Source: Hetaerina americana
Lineage: Eukaryota > Arthropoda > Insecta > Odonata > Calopterygidae
DNA: 64,000 nucleotides
Direction of reading: 5' to 3'
Assembly: GCA_022747635.1 (NCBI GenBank)
Contig: JAKTNV010000042.1
Span: forward strand, 310,001 to 374,000
The translations under genes were made by a program, and so were the position numbers. A model generated the notes under the pieces. That model saw only the letters and a list, made by a program, of their open reading frames with translations. It was not told the DNA's origin and did not search any database. Position 1 is the first letter of the stretch. Every line of letters begins with the position of its first letter. Below, one piece after another: positions 37,505 to 47,169 of the stretch.

Positions 37505-39175
37505 CAAATTGGGTCACGGTCGCTGGAGGGAACTCCTCCCTGCGATTCGCGCATTTATTTGGCAAAGGCATTATATTTTTCCGCCACAGCCAGTGCAACC
37601 GCCGTTCGTACGAGGTGTTTGGTCTTGTTTGTCTCCTTCTTTCTCTTTTCGTTCGCCGCAGTGTTTGTTTGTCTCAGGTTTCGTATTTGAAGAGATAAGC
37701 TGGTGAGGAGAATAACGCAAATTGATTGTTTGCGTGAATTGCGATGTTACGACGGGAGTAGTCTTTATTACTCATTCCTGTGAATGTATTACTGGTTTAC
37801 ATCAACTGCGATTTCTCATCAGAATTCCAATTTTAAGGTATTTTATTTTTTATTTCGATTGCAGAACATTCACAGATATATGGTTATTGAGATATGGAGT
37901 GACTATCAGAATTTTCTGGCATATTCTCATTTAAATTTATAGAAGACTCATTTTAGGCTAATTTAGTTTTTTTGCTTAGAGTTATTGCGGTAATGTATTT
38001 CTACAAAAACAGAAAAAATGTGAAATACAAAATATCCGAAAAATTTTCCCTTTGAAGTGAATAAAAAAAATACTTGAGGTTTTTTTCTTTCGGGGAAGGA
38101 GCGACTTGAAAACAATGTACATTATGCAGCTTACGTCATGTTATTTTCTTCTCTAAGAAAGATTGAAAAGTGCGAGTAGGATTAGCTGATTTTGAAGGTG
38201 TTTGTGAGAATAGAGAATGGTTTTCAGTTTTCAAGAGGTCGTCTTTATAATGTTCGAGGCGCGTAAGCATTCACAACTTTTTTGTCTTTCCTGCATACGG
38301 AAAATTAACTTGAGGGAGATATGGCTTGCTTACTGACTTCTTGATTGTGAAAATAGCTAGATTGAATGGTTAAGGAGTCAATTATTCACCGGCGCAAATG
38401 GCGCACTTCGTCCGGTGGACTCGTTGTCACAGAGACCTTTACTCGGCCCCCTTTTCACACCCTTTTCCCTTCGCCCCGAAGGTTGTATTTTTAAATGTCT
38501 CGGGTGCATATCGTGTAGCAGGCTTTCAAGGGCAAACGGCGTCTCTCACTGATGAGAAGTTGGGAGGGCTGTGTCGCCGCTGCAAATCTGCGTTGAAGCC
38601 AATCCGAAGGCCGGGAGGGAGACTGGAAATAGGCACTCGAAGCGACGCCTCATGCCTCCATCTCCGGCTTGCTTCTTTTGTTTCCCGCTTTGCGTCTCTG
38701 TTTCTAGCATTCGACGTTGACGCTAATTGGGATATTTTCGTCTCACTTCTAACTCTTGACGTTGCCTTGGGGACCGCGGGGAGATCGAGCAGATCCATTT
38801 GCTTGTTGACAGTGGTTGCCTCATTTGTTATAACGTATTTTATGTAGAGTCTTAATGTTAATTTTTCTTGAGGTCGTAGTTTTCTATAAGGAAAGCTTAT
38901 CCTGGTCGTTTTATGTACCTCTCATCATTTTAACTCTGAAGAGTTTAAAAAAAGGCAATTGCTAGGCTGATTATTAGTTAAAAGCGCCTGGAGGTGGGGG
39001 GGAGTGTTTTTCTTTTTTTATTGTTAATAGCCTAGTATGTCGTCTTTGATTCATCTAAGCTTGGGCTATTGCCATTATTGCTATTAAAAGCTCTTCTCTT
39101 ATGCGTAGAGATATATTCCTCTGATTCCGTAGTGTATGGACCTGAAGTTAGCATAATTCACATTATTTGAATTAT
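37505..39175. other. Noncoding stretch
   Basis: Mostly AT-rich. A mixed-composition segment at 38398-38847 is open for 149 codons (plus) and partly open for 90 codons on the minus strand; neither product has a recognisable domain, and no splice or promoter evidence favours either. Confidence 0.4.
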
Positions 39176-39180
39176 TTTCT

Positions 39181-39632
39181 ATGTATTATGTGAACTTATT
39201 TCAACGTTTGAGTGAAGAAATCAAGCAAAAGCGGCCGCAGTTGGCTAAGAAGAAAGTGTTGATTCATCAAGACAATGCACCAGCTCACAAATCTGTCATT
39301 CCAATGGCCAAAATTTATTAATCAAATTTTGAATTGCTCGTACCTCATGCACCCTATTCCCCTTCGGATTATTTTCTGCACTGGCAAACATGAAAAAATG
39401 GCTCGGATGGTCAAAGAATTTTGCAAACGTGAAGAAGTGACTAGTTAATGGCTATTTTGAGGAGCAACACAGTTCTTATTACAATACAAAGGGTATCGAA
39501 CTTTTTGAACATAGCTGGGAAAAGTGTGTATAGTATATGGCTGAGAGGAGATTGTTGAAAAATAAATACACTTTTTCCCAAAATACTTGTGTTTTCTTTG
39601 TTGGGCCAAGTACTTCTGGGGCCACCCTCGTA
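39181..39632 (+). mobile_element. Mariner transposon, 3' half, inactivated
   Basis: The plus strand encodes the C-terminal half of a mariner transposase (D,D34D superfamily; cut-and-paste DNA transposition at TA). The first frame contains VLIHQDNAPAH with the second catalytic Asp (codon 39271-39273), ends at a stop (39319-39321) and continues in phase as PHAPYSPSDYFL, with the third Asp at codon 39367-39369. Only 31 residues separate the two, not 34, consistent with loss of part of the usual SPDLAPSDY block. After a frameshift come NMKKWLG, NGYFEEQ and GIELFEHSWEKC, typical of mariner C-termini. The 3' terminal inverted repeat ends with CCACCCTCG at 39630 followed by TA (39631-39632). The 5' half and the first catalytic Asp are missing, and stops and frameshifts make it inactive. 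Confidence 0.88.
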
Positions 39633-39668
39633 GTGAAAGAAGACACTTTTCTTCTCCCATTCTCGTTG

Positions 39669-39705
39669 CAGCGTAAAATGTTCAGGACCTGAAGATGTTA
39701 CGCTG
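39669..39705. repeat. Near-perfect 37-bp palindrome in the retroelement tail
   Basis: CAGCGTAA at 39669 and TTACGCTG at 39698 pair, as do the inner TTCAGG and CCTGAA around a single A at 39687; 16 of 18 positions pair. It partly overlaps the hammerhead-like core, so a transcript could switch between the two folds. Confidence 0.7.
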
Positions 39706-39734
39706 TAAGGAAACCTAGGTCGTAATAAAAATAC
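39681..39734 (+). ncRNA. Candidate degenerate hammerhead ribozyme (type I, short stem III)
   Basis: All strictly conserved core positions are present: CTGAAGA (C3-A9, 39689-39695), GAAA (G12-A15.1, 39710-39713) and the GTC cleavage triplet (39719-39721), with predicted cleavage after 39721. Stem III is A-U, C-G, C-G closed by a 2-base TA loop (39713-39720), the very short form known from Penelope-like retroelements. Stem II can form as TTAC/GTAA (39698-39701 with 39705-39708) with a GCT loop, next to a bulged G and a T-G wobble. Stem I begins with two good pairs (39687-39688 with 39722-39723) and is then weak. The overlapping near-palindrome at 39669-39705 would compete with this fold. It is probably a decayed copy with little or no activity. 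Confidence 0.5.
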
Positions 39735-39785
39735 TCTGTGGAAAAGCAGCGTCTTGTTTCATCATGAAGGATTTCCACCATGTAA

Positions 39786-40085
39786 CGCAAGAAACGGTAT
39801 GATTTATTTTACATGTACATATATCCTAGCTAAAAACTAAGAAAAATTGGCAGTAGCTTCACCAGCGTTGTGGTAGAACGTAGTAAAAACATCTCGATCG
39901 CGTGGAGTGTTTGGTGACTCTACGCTCCTCTATCTTTGCCACCAGTGACTTGGAATGACCCGTTGCAAGAAAATCAGATGACCAAGGCATAAATCCATAC
40001 CTTAGAAAAAGTGTGTTCCTGTGACGTTAATTCTTGTGTTACAGAACGCATAATGTTTTATTAAATATTTTCATTCATTTTTTTG
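39786..40085. other. Noncoding DNA between two repeats
   Basis: Roughly 300 bp between the retroelement tail and the second dispersed repeat copy. Its right part is AT-rich. Nothing assignable was seen, though part may belong to the flanking repeats. Confidence 0.3.
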
Positions 40086-40089
40086 ATCA

Positions 40090-40192
40090 TCGATGATGAT
40101 CGCTGAAAGGCTTGACGCGCTGTCCAATACTCGCGGACTCGGCGATGCAAAACCCACGTTCTCTTACAAGATGAGGTCAAAATGAGGTCAAC
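40090..40192 (-). repeat. Dispersed repeat, copy 2 (related to the one at 37.06 kb)
   Basis: Related to 37058-37160 as described there, in the same orientation. On the minus strand this copy reads WVLHRRVREYWTARQAFQ followed by RSSS, aligning with CGFRIAVGRENRATCRAFL-RSSS of copy 1. The 63-codon frame 40061-40252 (minus) covers it. Both copies look old and diverged. Family unknown. Confidence 0.55.
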
Positions 40193-40194
40193 GT

Positions 40195-41415
40195 CTTCGT
40201 TTGTGCATAGAGGGCGTTTTAACAAGCAAATAACATTGCGCCCCTGGATCATAAATTATTTCTTCGTTATAGGCTTACATGGTGAGAAGTGTGTGCGCTT
40301 TGCACAATATTCTCATCCTCCTGCATGAAGACGGCGAACCTTAATAACTTCCTCTATTTCGTCTCCAGCGTAGTTATACTAAGGTGTTGCAAGAGCGGCA
40401 AGTGAACGCCTCATCATCAGTAGGAAATTAAGCTGTAGGGAAGGAACGCCGGACCATAATTCGGAGCAAAGTTGTAGCAAGAGGAAATTTTCCTGGATTA
40501 TTCTTAATACGTAATATATCCTGCTAGTAATCTGTCTTGTGCAAGTGCTCTCGCGTTCATTACATTTGTTTCTTGTTTTATTCCCCTCCTCTAATGCTCC
40601 GGGATATATCACTCCCGTTCTCATAATCAGCAGCATACGTGAGTTGGCGTTGGTAATCTCGTCAACAAAGGGAAATGCATTTGGAGAATAACCACTATTT
40701 GAGGATAACCGCAATGGTACTTTTAATTTGATAAATGCTAGAAGCCGTTCGATATATTTTATGTTTTGTATTATTTTTCATTAATCATATGAAATAAGTA
40801 GGTGAATTCTGGTCACTCACTCTTGGTTAAAACTGAAAATTCATGCCTTAATGAAAATGATTGAACCTTCATTAGCAGATTGCATACCATATCACTTAAA
40901 GAATTTAAAATTGTGTTCAAAGTAGTTATAGATAAAATAATGTTTGGTATCGTGAAAGAAAAAAAAAACTATATGAAGGTTCGGCGCTTGTTTATTTTAT
41001 TAAAAATCACTATTCAAATTTCTTCTGGTCTTGTTTTTGGAAATATGTTATTACATACATATGTATTAATCGTATACTCCAAGTTACTGCCTCCTTAAGT
41101 TCGGTAATATTTTCTGGGGTCGAAATTCATAGTGGAAATGGAAATGGCAACTTAAAAATTTAACACGGAGATGAGTCGTGAACAAACAACTTTTATCTGT
41201 CACCAGTTAAAGTAATTGAGGAGCATTATAACTCGGAAAGGGAGGTTTTGTTGAAAAAATGTGATTTCCTCGTTGTGTTGAGGACCCCATTCCTCATTGG
41301 TCGTCATTTTTTTCCCAAGTCGTTTGACTAGCAAAACTCGAATTACAAAGTCCCACTGTCTTCCATTGCGGCTATCCGAGTTATCGTTATTTTGCACTTC
41401 CAAGTAACATTTGGA
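40195..41415. other. Noncoding stretch
   Basis: The 111-codon minus frame at 40379-40714 has varied composition but no domain I recognise; it could be transposon debris, given its position beside other repeats. The rest is AT-rich. Confidence 0.35.
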
Positions 41416-41419
41416 CTTC

Positions 41420-42065
41420 CTCCAAAGAGCATTTCCGCTTCTCCCCTTCATGCCCCGCTCAGCCTCCTTCCATCGCCCATCCACAAACACACGTACCACT
41501 TTTCTCCTCTCGCCTCTCATCTTCCATTTATTCCTTCTCTCCCGCCTTCTTTCCCGAACCCCCCCGCGCGTCGCGTAATGGCTTTCACCCGGCCATTAGA
41601 CCCGTCTCTCCATCTCCCCATCCCTCTCCTCTCTCTTTAAAGCCCTCCTCCTCCCCCCCCACTCTCCACCGGGACTCTCTGATCCGAACCGTCTCAGGAT
41701 TCCTTCCCTTCGGTGGCTTTTTCCTCCTCCTCTTCGCCTCCGACCGAACCCCAAACAGAAGCCGCTGCTTGCTTCCTTTCGGCCCCCGTCGTTCGAGTCC
41801 CCCTCGCCCGCCCACTTCGGGTCCCTCATGGTCTGTGGCCTTGACCCAGAGTCGGCGGTAGTAGATTGCCTGGCGGGAAGGACGAAAATGTCTAATCCGC
41901 GTGGGGTCTTGCATGGAGTGCATTTTGGACAGGGAGGTGGTTGGTAGTGGGGAAGTAATGCGACTTGGTAATAGATCGGGAGCTGAGGAGGGATACTCCG
42001 GGAGTACTTAAGTGGGAGATGTTGGCCAGGCAGGAGAGCGGTGGGCTTTCGATAAGGGGATGCGA
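41420..42065. other. Bipartite island: pyrimidine-rich then G-rich
   Basis: C/T-rich plus strand from about 41420 to 41780, then mixed, then G-leaning from about 41915 to 42060. The polarity is opposite to the islands at 5.3, 16.8, 24.8 and 58.2 kb. Overlapping minus frames of 71-179 codons and plus frames of 76-105 codons have no recognisable domain. Confidence 0.5.
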
Positions 42066-42069
42066 TTTG

Positions 42070-43735
42070 AAGGTTGGGGATTTTTTGCATCCGACTCCCG
42101 CCCCCACTGCCCACTCCCTCGGTACCGGGGGACATTCGGAGGTAGAATGTTGCTTGATATTGAATTCAGAAAGTTTACCGTCCGAATGGAGAGGCCATCA
42201 TTTCACTGGCGCCACAGAATTTTTCAGCGTCGTGGAAGATAAAATCATTCTTATCTCTGCGAGGGCCGAGTATTGCCTTTAAATTTTGCGTGGTGATTGT
42301 TTAGGAAAACGTATCTTCGTTAAAATGTCACGTTATACAGGTAGATGCGAAATCACTTTTTAAATTTGACCTGGAAATTGGACGCACGAAATAAGTAAAA
42401 TTTAAAAAGTACTGCTTACAAATAAAGAATGCTAAAATAATAATTTTATAAACATCACGACCGATGATGTACTTTTTTTTAGGTTTTTTCAACAGTTGGT
42501 GGCGTTTACATATATTATTTTAATTCTATTTAGGTGAGCGTCAAGTTCAAGGTTCAAATTGCAAGAAGACCAAAGCTATTTAAACATACTCTATTTGAAT
42601 GTTTACGCTTACGAACGCCAAAAACTGGGTATTAAATTAGGGTAGGACGAATATTCTCTTGTCAAGATGGTTATGGAATTTTTCACGAAAAGTTATTTGA
42701 AACGGTTCTTGTCGAAGCTCCGTAAAAATCTTATAGCTTGAGCAAGGACTAAAGGATACACTTAGGAGTCAAGGATGGACAATAAAGGTTTCCATTACTT
42801 CTAGGGCAAAGAAATATTTTGTTATAAAACCATGAGGTACAATCTGAAGATTGATTTTCCTCTGCTTGTACATTTTTTTATATGGTATTAAATTGAATTT
42901 ATGGCCAAATTATTTAGATTATTCAAATTTTATATCTAATTTTTATCGGATGTTTTCTGAAAAGCGTGTTTATTTTTCTTATATATGTGTATATTGGAAG
43001 TAAGGAGCACAATCACATCGGGAAATTATCGAATGTAGTTTTGTGAATTGGCAATTAATACAAAATTGATCGCCGGGGTTACCATTATTTACGTTTTGTA
43101 GGTTTTTAATTTGAAATTTTTTTTTCGAAAATATAATTGGTTATTATTAAGTGGTTCCATCGAATATTATTTCTTTTGTATTATGCCGGAATGTACTTCA
43201 ATGCTTATCTTTATTTTACGATAAAATAAGTTCCCGCTAACATAACCAATTTGGTAAGCATTTACCGAATGCTCTTATATCCTTGCGATACGGCAACTTC
43301 TTTGAGAGAATGTTGGTAATATGCATATGTTTCAGGCGCAAAGGCTTCTCCTGAATACGATAAAATATTTTGTCTCTTGACTGTGCCTGGGTGATGGTAT
43401 CTTAGAAGGATAACTTTATTTCTAATCTTTATTTCAGGTTTCTTCATAGCTAATTGCAGTACTAGAAGTCTTGACTCCCATTCATATTCGCAAAATTCAA
43501 TTCAGAATCGGAGTACTTCAATGTTACTCAAGGTTATTTATTTCAAGTACCGATTTTAATGAGTAGTGACGCAATAGTGTATTCCAGTGAGGAATTGCTT
43601 TATGAATAATGTAGATAAGACGTGATTTCATTGATAATGATGAGAGTTTTTCCCATTCTGTCATTATCCTAATATTTAATCATAAGATGGGTTCAATTCT
43701 GGTAATGATATTGAAAGCTCCGTGGTCTTGAATTT
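42070..43735. other. AT-rich noncoding stretch
   Basis: Nothing supportable. Short frames (up to 61 codons after 42300) are unremarkable. Confidence 0.4.
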
Positions 43736-43741
43736 TGCCTT

Positions 43742-43938
43742 GCCGGTTAGTTGGTTAATCGGCTAGGTAACGCACTCGCTAACCCAAAGGGCGTGGGTTT
43801 GAGTTGTACTTCTGGCACAGATGTTTTGTCACCCTTCGTATTTCGGTCCCTGGGAAAGTTGATGATAATCCCAGAGCATATCGGGGTTATAAGGGGCTCA
43901 TGGACAACCAGCGGTGTCCGGGGAGAAAAAAATAAAAC
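43742..43938 (+). mobile_element. tRNA-derived SINE
   Basis: The first 75 bases (43742-43816) are tRNA-like: GCC and GGC at the ends, an A-box-like TTAGTTGGTTAATCGG near 43748-43763 and a B-box-like GGTTTGAGTTG at 43796-43806. They are followed by a tRNA-unrelated body of about 100 bases and an A-rich end, GAAAAAAATAAAAC (about 43925-43938). That order (polymerase III promoter, body, A-rich tail) defines tRNA-derived SINEs, which move using a partner LINE's reverse transcriptase. The B box departs from the GGTTCGANTCC consensus and I see no clear target-site duplication, so the copy is probably old. A true tRNA gene is unlikely because the arms do not pair well and the body continues past the tRNA-like part. 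Confidence 0.72.
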
Positions 43939-43939
43939 T

Positions 43940-44285
43940 AGGGTATGTAAGGAGATACCTGTAATGCATATTCATGCTCGCATACTAGTATAGTATGCCT
44001 CGCAGGTTGATTTTAAGCCGTGCATAACTTCTTTTTATGCGGGCAATTTCCAGCACGTGATCAAGTAATTAATACCTAATTTCCACTTCTATGTTTTATG
44101 CATCTTCCTTGACCATCTTTTTAGGTCTTAAGGTGCCCTGAAACTGACATTGTGTATATTTTGATCACTTTTTAACCCTCTCTTCACCCTCTTGTTTGAT
44201 TTTTCTGACAGCCCTTTATGAAGACACTGCAACGTGATAAATACTCAAAATGGGAAAATATGTGACAAGATGATTTTATTAAGAG
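43940..44285. other. Noncoding stretch between SINE and mariner ends
   Basis: AT-leaning sequence with no feature supported. It could include an unrecognised 3' extension of the SINE. Confidence 0.35.
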
Positions 44286-44288
44286 AAA

Positions 44289-44352
44289 TACATGGGTGGT
44301 CTTAAAAGTTTCCGACCTAAAAATTTTTAGAAAAAATGTCTTTTATTTTTGA
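44289..44352 (+). mobile_element. Mariner 5' end, copy 1
   Basis: Begins with TA (44289-44290) and GGGTGGTCTTAAAAG followed by TTTCCGACC, the 5' terminal inverted repeat style of mariner elements. Downstream is CTAAAAATTTTTAG, a perfect 14-bp palindrome (44317-44330). It is nearly identical to the copy 171 bp to the right over about 55 bases. No transposase start or matching 3' terminus follows. The terminus differs from that of the 39.6-kb mariner, so it belongs to a different family. Confidence 0.7.
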
Positions 44353-44459
44353 ATCATTTATTTAAAAACTTGCACTATATTTCACCTGATTGCCAGTAAA
44401 CATGTAAATTTACATTTTCGCAAGTAGGGGGGAGGACTCTTGGACTCTCAATAGAGTAA

Positions 44460-44523
44460 TACGAGGGTGGTCTGAAAAGTTTCCGACCTAAAAATTTTTA
44501 GAAAAAATGTCTTGTATTTTTGT
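44460..44523 (+). mobile_element. Mariner 5' end, copy 2
   Basis: Starts with TA (44460-44461) and CGAGGGTGGTCTGAAAAG, a closer match to typical mariner termini than copy 1. It shares a 39-base identical block with copy 1, including the 14-bp palindrome (44488-44501), and is in the same orientation. The following 130 bases could be mariner 5' untranslated sequence, but no transposase reading frame was recognised. Confidence 0.75.
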
Positions 44524-44524
44524 A

Positions 44525-46895
44525 AGATTTTGAAACTTGAAGGCGTGATGCCACAATCCACAACCGTGGGAGCAAAATTTGTTTCGTAACATGCGCAAGT
44601 GAAATATAGGTCAAGTATGCTGCGAGCACAGCTGAATAATTAGAGTCGAACTAAGTAATTTTGTGCATTTATATTTGAGACAGTGATGCCCCTCTCTTCG
44701 TTTTATGCTTTTGTCCCAAGTTTTCCGTTATTATACCTCTCCCGAAATGCTCTCTCAAGTTTGTGTTTTGGAACGTTTCCGGTGTGGAATCTTAACAGAC
44801 CCGTCGCTGATTTAGAAGTGTAAATTATTTTCAATTGAATTCATTCTAAAATAACCTTTACGCTCTCAATAATTAATGAGTACCTTTTTCTTCTAAACGG
44901 TCCAATTGTACCTGTTTTTTGTGAAAAATGCAATGTCTGTAATTTTATGTGGAAAATATGAATCATTTATCACATTTTGTATGGAATATATGTTTCTCAT
45001 GCATGTATTTTGAAAAGTCTTTTAGAGTTATATTTTCAAGATATTTTAAAACTTTAATAAGATTTTTATAGTTCTGCTTCAAAAATAGGACTAATCCTAT
45101 TTATTATTAGCCAAGTTGTTTTTAAACAGTTGGATGTGTCAAGGTTTGACAACACCAAAATATGGTTTGTAGAATATAATGATATGGATCTTTTATATGA
45201 ATATAAGGCATTGGAAATGCACTTAGGTTAATATTCTGGGAGAATACGATGGGATGACCATTAGTGTTTATTATTTGACGATAGATGGTCTGAGCACGAA
45301 CTAGACTAGGTAGACGAACTAGAGCAGTTGTGCATCCTTTTATATTCCCTAGGACGGAGATTTCGTGAGAGATATCGTGGCTCTTCATAAAGTTCTCTAC
45401 TGTTGGGCTCCGACTAGCCTACTTAAATTAAAAAAATATTTGTTTAACATTCCATAGACATTCAAAAATAACTGTGACATATCTCAAATAAACCGCCAGT
45501 GTGTAGCATCAAAAACTCACTCATTTGTATTGGAAAGTTCGGCAAAAACACTTGTTTCTTTATGTGTAAGTGTTAGTGGAGCATGTAATATTTTCACTGT
45601 TTTCGGTCAGCATTGATGACGAATAGTTGTCAACGTACTCATATCGGCTGTCATAATAAGACCTTTACTTTTAAATGCTGTATTGGAATGATAGATTTTG
45701 TGCAGATAATTGCCTTTCTAGATCCGGAAGCTGAAATTTGAAGTTGTCGAAAAGCAAAATCATCACGCATAAACTCACAGGAAAAAATATTTGCTTGTTT
45801 AACATAAATATTTTTTCATTATTTCACCAATCTTCCTGAATTTAATATAAGATCCTCTAGTTACTCTTCTGACTTCACCGGGCTAAACATATGGCTGAAT
45901 TTTCACGGAAGTGGGCCCCGCGACGCGATTAAAATCACCAATTTCTCCGTTAACTGTTGAACTTTTTTTCCTCTGAGAGGCTTAAAGTCACCTGGACCTC
46001 TAAAATGAAAATATTCGCTAAGGGGAGCAATAACTATTCCAACTTTTGGTGGAGTTTGTTCATGGCAAAGATCGTTGATATAGACATTCCCACAGACATA
46101 AAGTGGTCAGTCCTAATGTTTTTAATTCCATGTTTCAACATTACCCGTGGACTGCCCAAAGTGACTGTCGGCAGTCCAAAGGGAGTGTCTGCAAGCGAAT
46201 CCGACCCTTTGGGACCACAAAACTCTTAATTTATTCGTCAGCTGATCTGACTTTAGATCCCCTGTTGACTACTCAAGAGAGAGCTAATTCGTAGGGGTAA
46301 TTCCCGAGGTATTGTAAGCAAAATAAACGCGACTGTTAATGTAGCTCGCTCTGATCTGACTGCACTCGCCTTTTTCCCAGAATTCATTTAAATAAGTTTT
46401 TTTTCGCGTCTGGCTTGAAGTCAAATTTATTCGTTTTCCTTTCATTAAATTGATATTTAATTTAGAGTTAAACTGAGCAGCATAATGCTGCTTTTACGAT
46501 CACGTCAAGAAGACATCGCAGTCTCTACATGAAATTTATATTTTTTGTCATCTTCGTATCATTATTAGTTTAAATAATCATGTGTGTATTTAAAAATAAA
46601 AGAAATTAAGATGTGAACTTGAATATTTGAAACAAATACTTAAATAAATTTTGTCATATTGTGACGTTGACCGTTTAGATTAATTAGGATCTTTGTCTAA
46701 TTTTCCATGGATAGTCAGATTTGATCGCGTGTGCATCAATGAATCCACTAATAATGTATGTTCATGTATGATGGTGATTAATAATATTTTTTACCGTTTT
46801 GCATGGAACAGGATAAGATGACATCATTCGAAGTTCAGCACTGTAGATTTTTTTACCTCGTATAAAGTATCAATAATTTCGATTCATGTCGTGAC
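44525..46895. other. AT-rich noncoding stretch
   Basis: No gene recognised. Frames of 88-90 codons (45122-45388 minus; 45957-46229 plus) are unremarkable. A small hairpin lies at 46148-46178 (listed separately). Confidence 0.4.
46148..46178. repeat. Short inverted repeat (9-bp stem)
   Basis: TGGACTGCC at 46148-46156 and GGCAGTCCA at 46170-46178 pair perfectly around a 13-base loop. No T-run follows. It may be chance or part of an old transposon end. Confidence 0.55.
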
Positions 46896-46919
46896 ACTGT
46901 GCTTCGTATTGATTTCTTC

Positions 46920-47165
46920 CCGCGACGTGTAGCCACCCCTGGTACGTGGGGAGCATGCCTCTTGCTAGCGCCGGAGAGAGCCCCAGAGCTCCGGGGAGCG
47001 GCGGGAATGACGAGCGCTCACATGCATGAATCGTGGTGGCAACGGGCTCCTCTCCACGTTTCCACCGAGCTTCAAGCGGATATGGAAAATGTATTGCCGA
47101 GAGATCCCCCTGCCAAAGGGGATTTCACGGGGACATGCTCAGGGCGCGAGGAATGGATGGCGTGA
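46920..47165 (+). other. Isolated GC-richer open segment, possible exon
   Basis: Unlike the strand-asymmetric islands, this segment has balanced base composition and stays open on the plus strand through a varied peptide (with MTSAHMHESWWQRAPL and PAKGDFTGTCSGREEW). The frame, with ATG at 46899, ends at TGA 47163-47165. An AG preceded by a weak pyrimidine stretch (46931-46932) could act as an acceptor. The flanks are AT-rich. I do not recognise the peptide, and no donor or companion exon was found, so coding status is uncertain. Confidence 0.22.
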
Positions 47166-47169
47166 GGGA

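Larger units (their letters stand above)
39661..39785 (+). mobile_element. Penelope-like element tail with hammerhead-like core
   Basis: Immediately right of the mariner, this segment has the order typical of Penelope-like 3' regions: CTGAAGA, a short stem, GAAAC, CTAGGTC, then GTAATAAAA and TCTGTGGAAAAG. The last 12-mer (39735-39746) recurs in both arms of the inverted insertion at 56 kb, together with a similar GTCTT/TTTC block. No reverse transcriptase or endonuclease coding sequence is visible here, so this would be a truncated or solo tail. The family assignment is inference from the ribozyme-like core and general layout. Confidence 0.45.

Noticed and set aside
38545..38600. CTGATGA as a possible second hammerhead core
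   Set aside because: No GAAA and no GTC triplet at the expected positions.
38398..38847. 149-codon plus-strand frame with an antisense partner of 90 codons
   Set aside because: No motif, and both strands are open over the same region.
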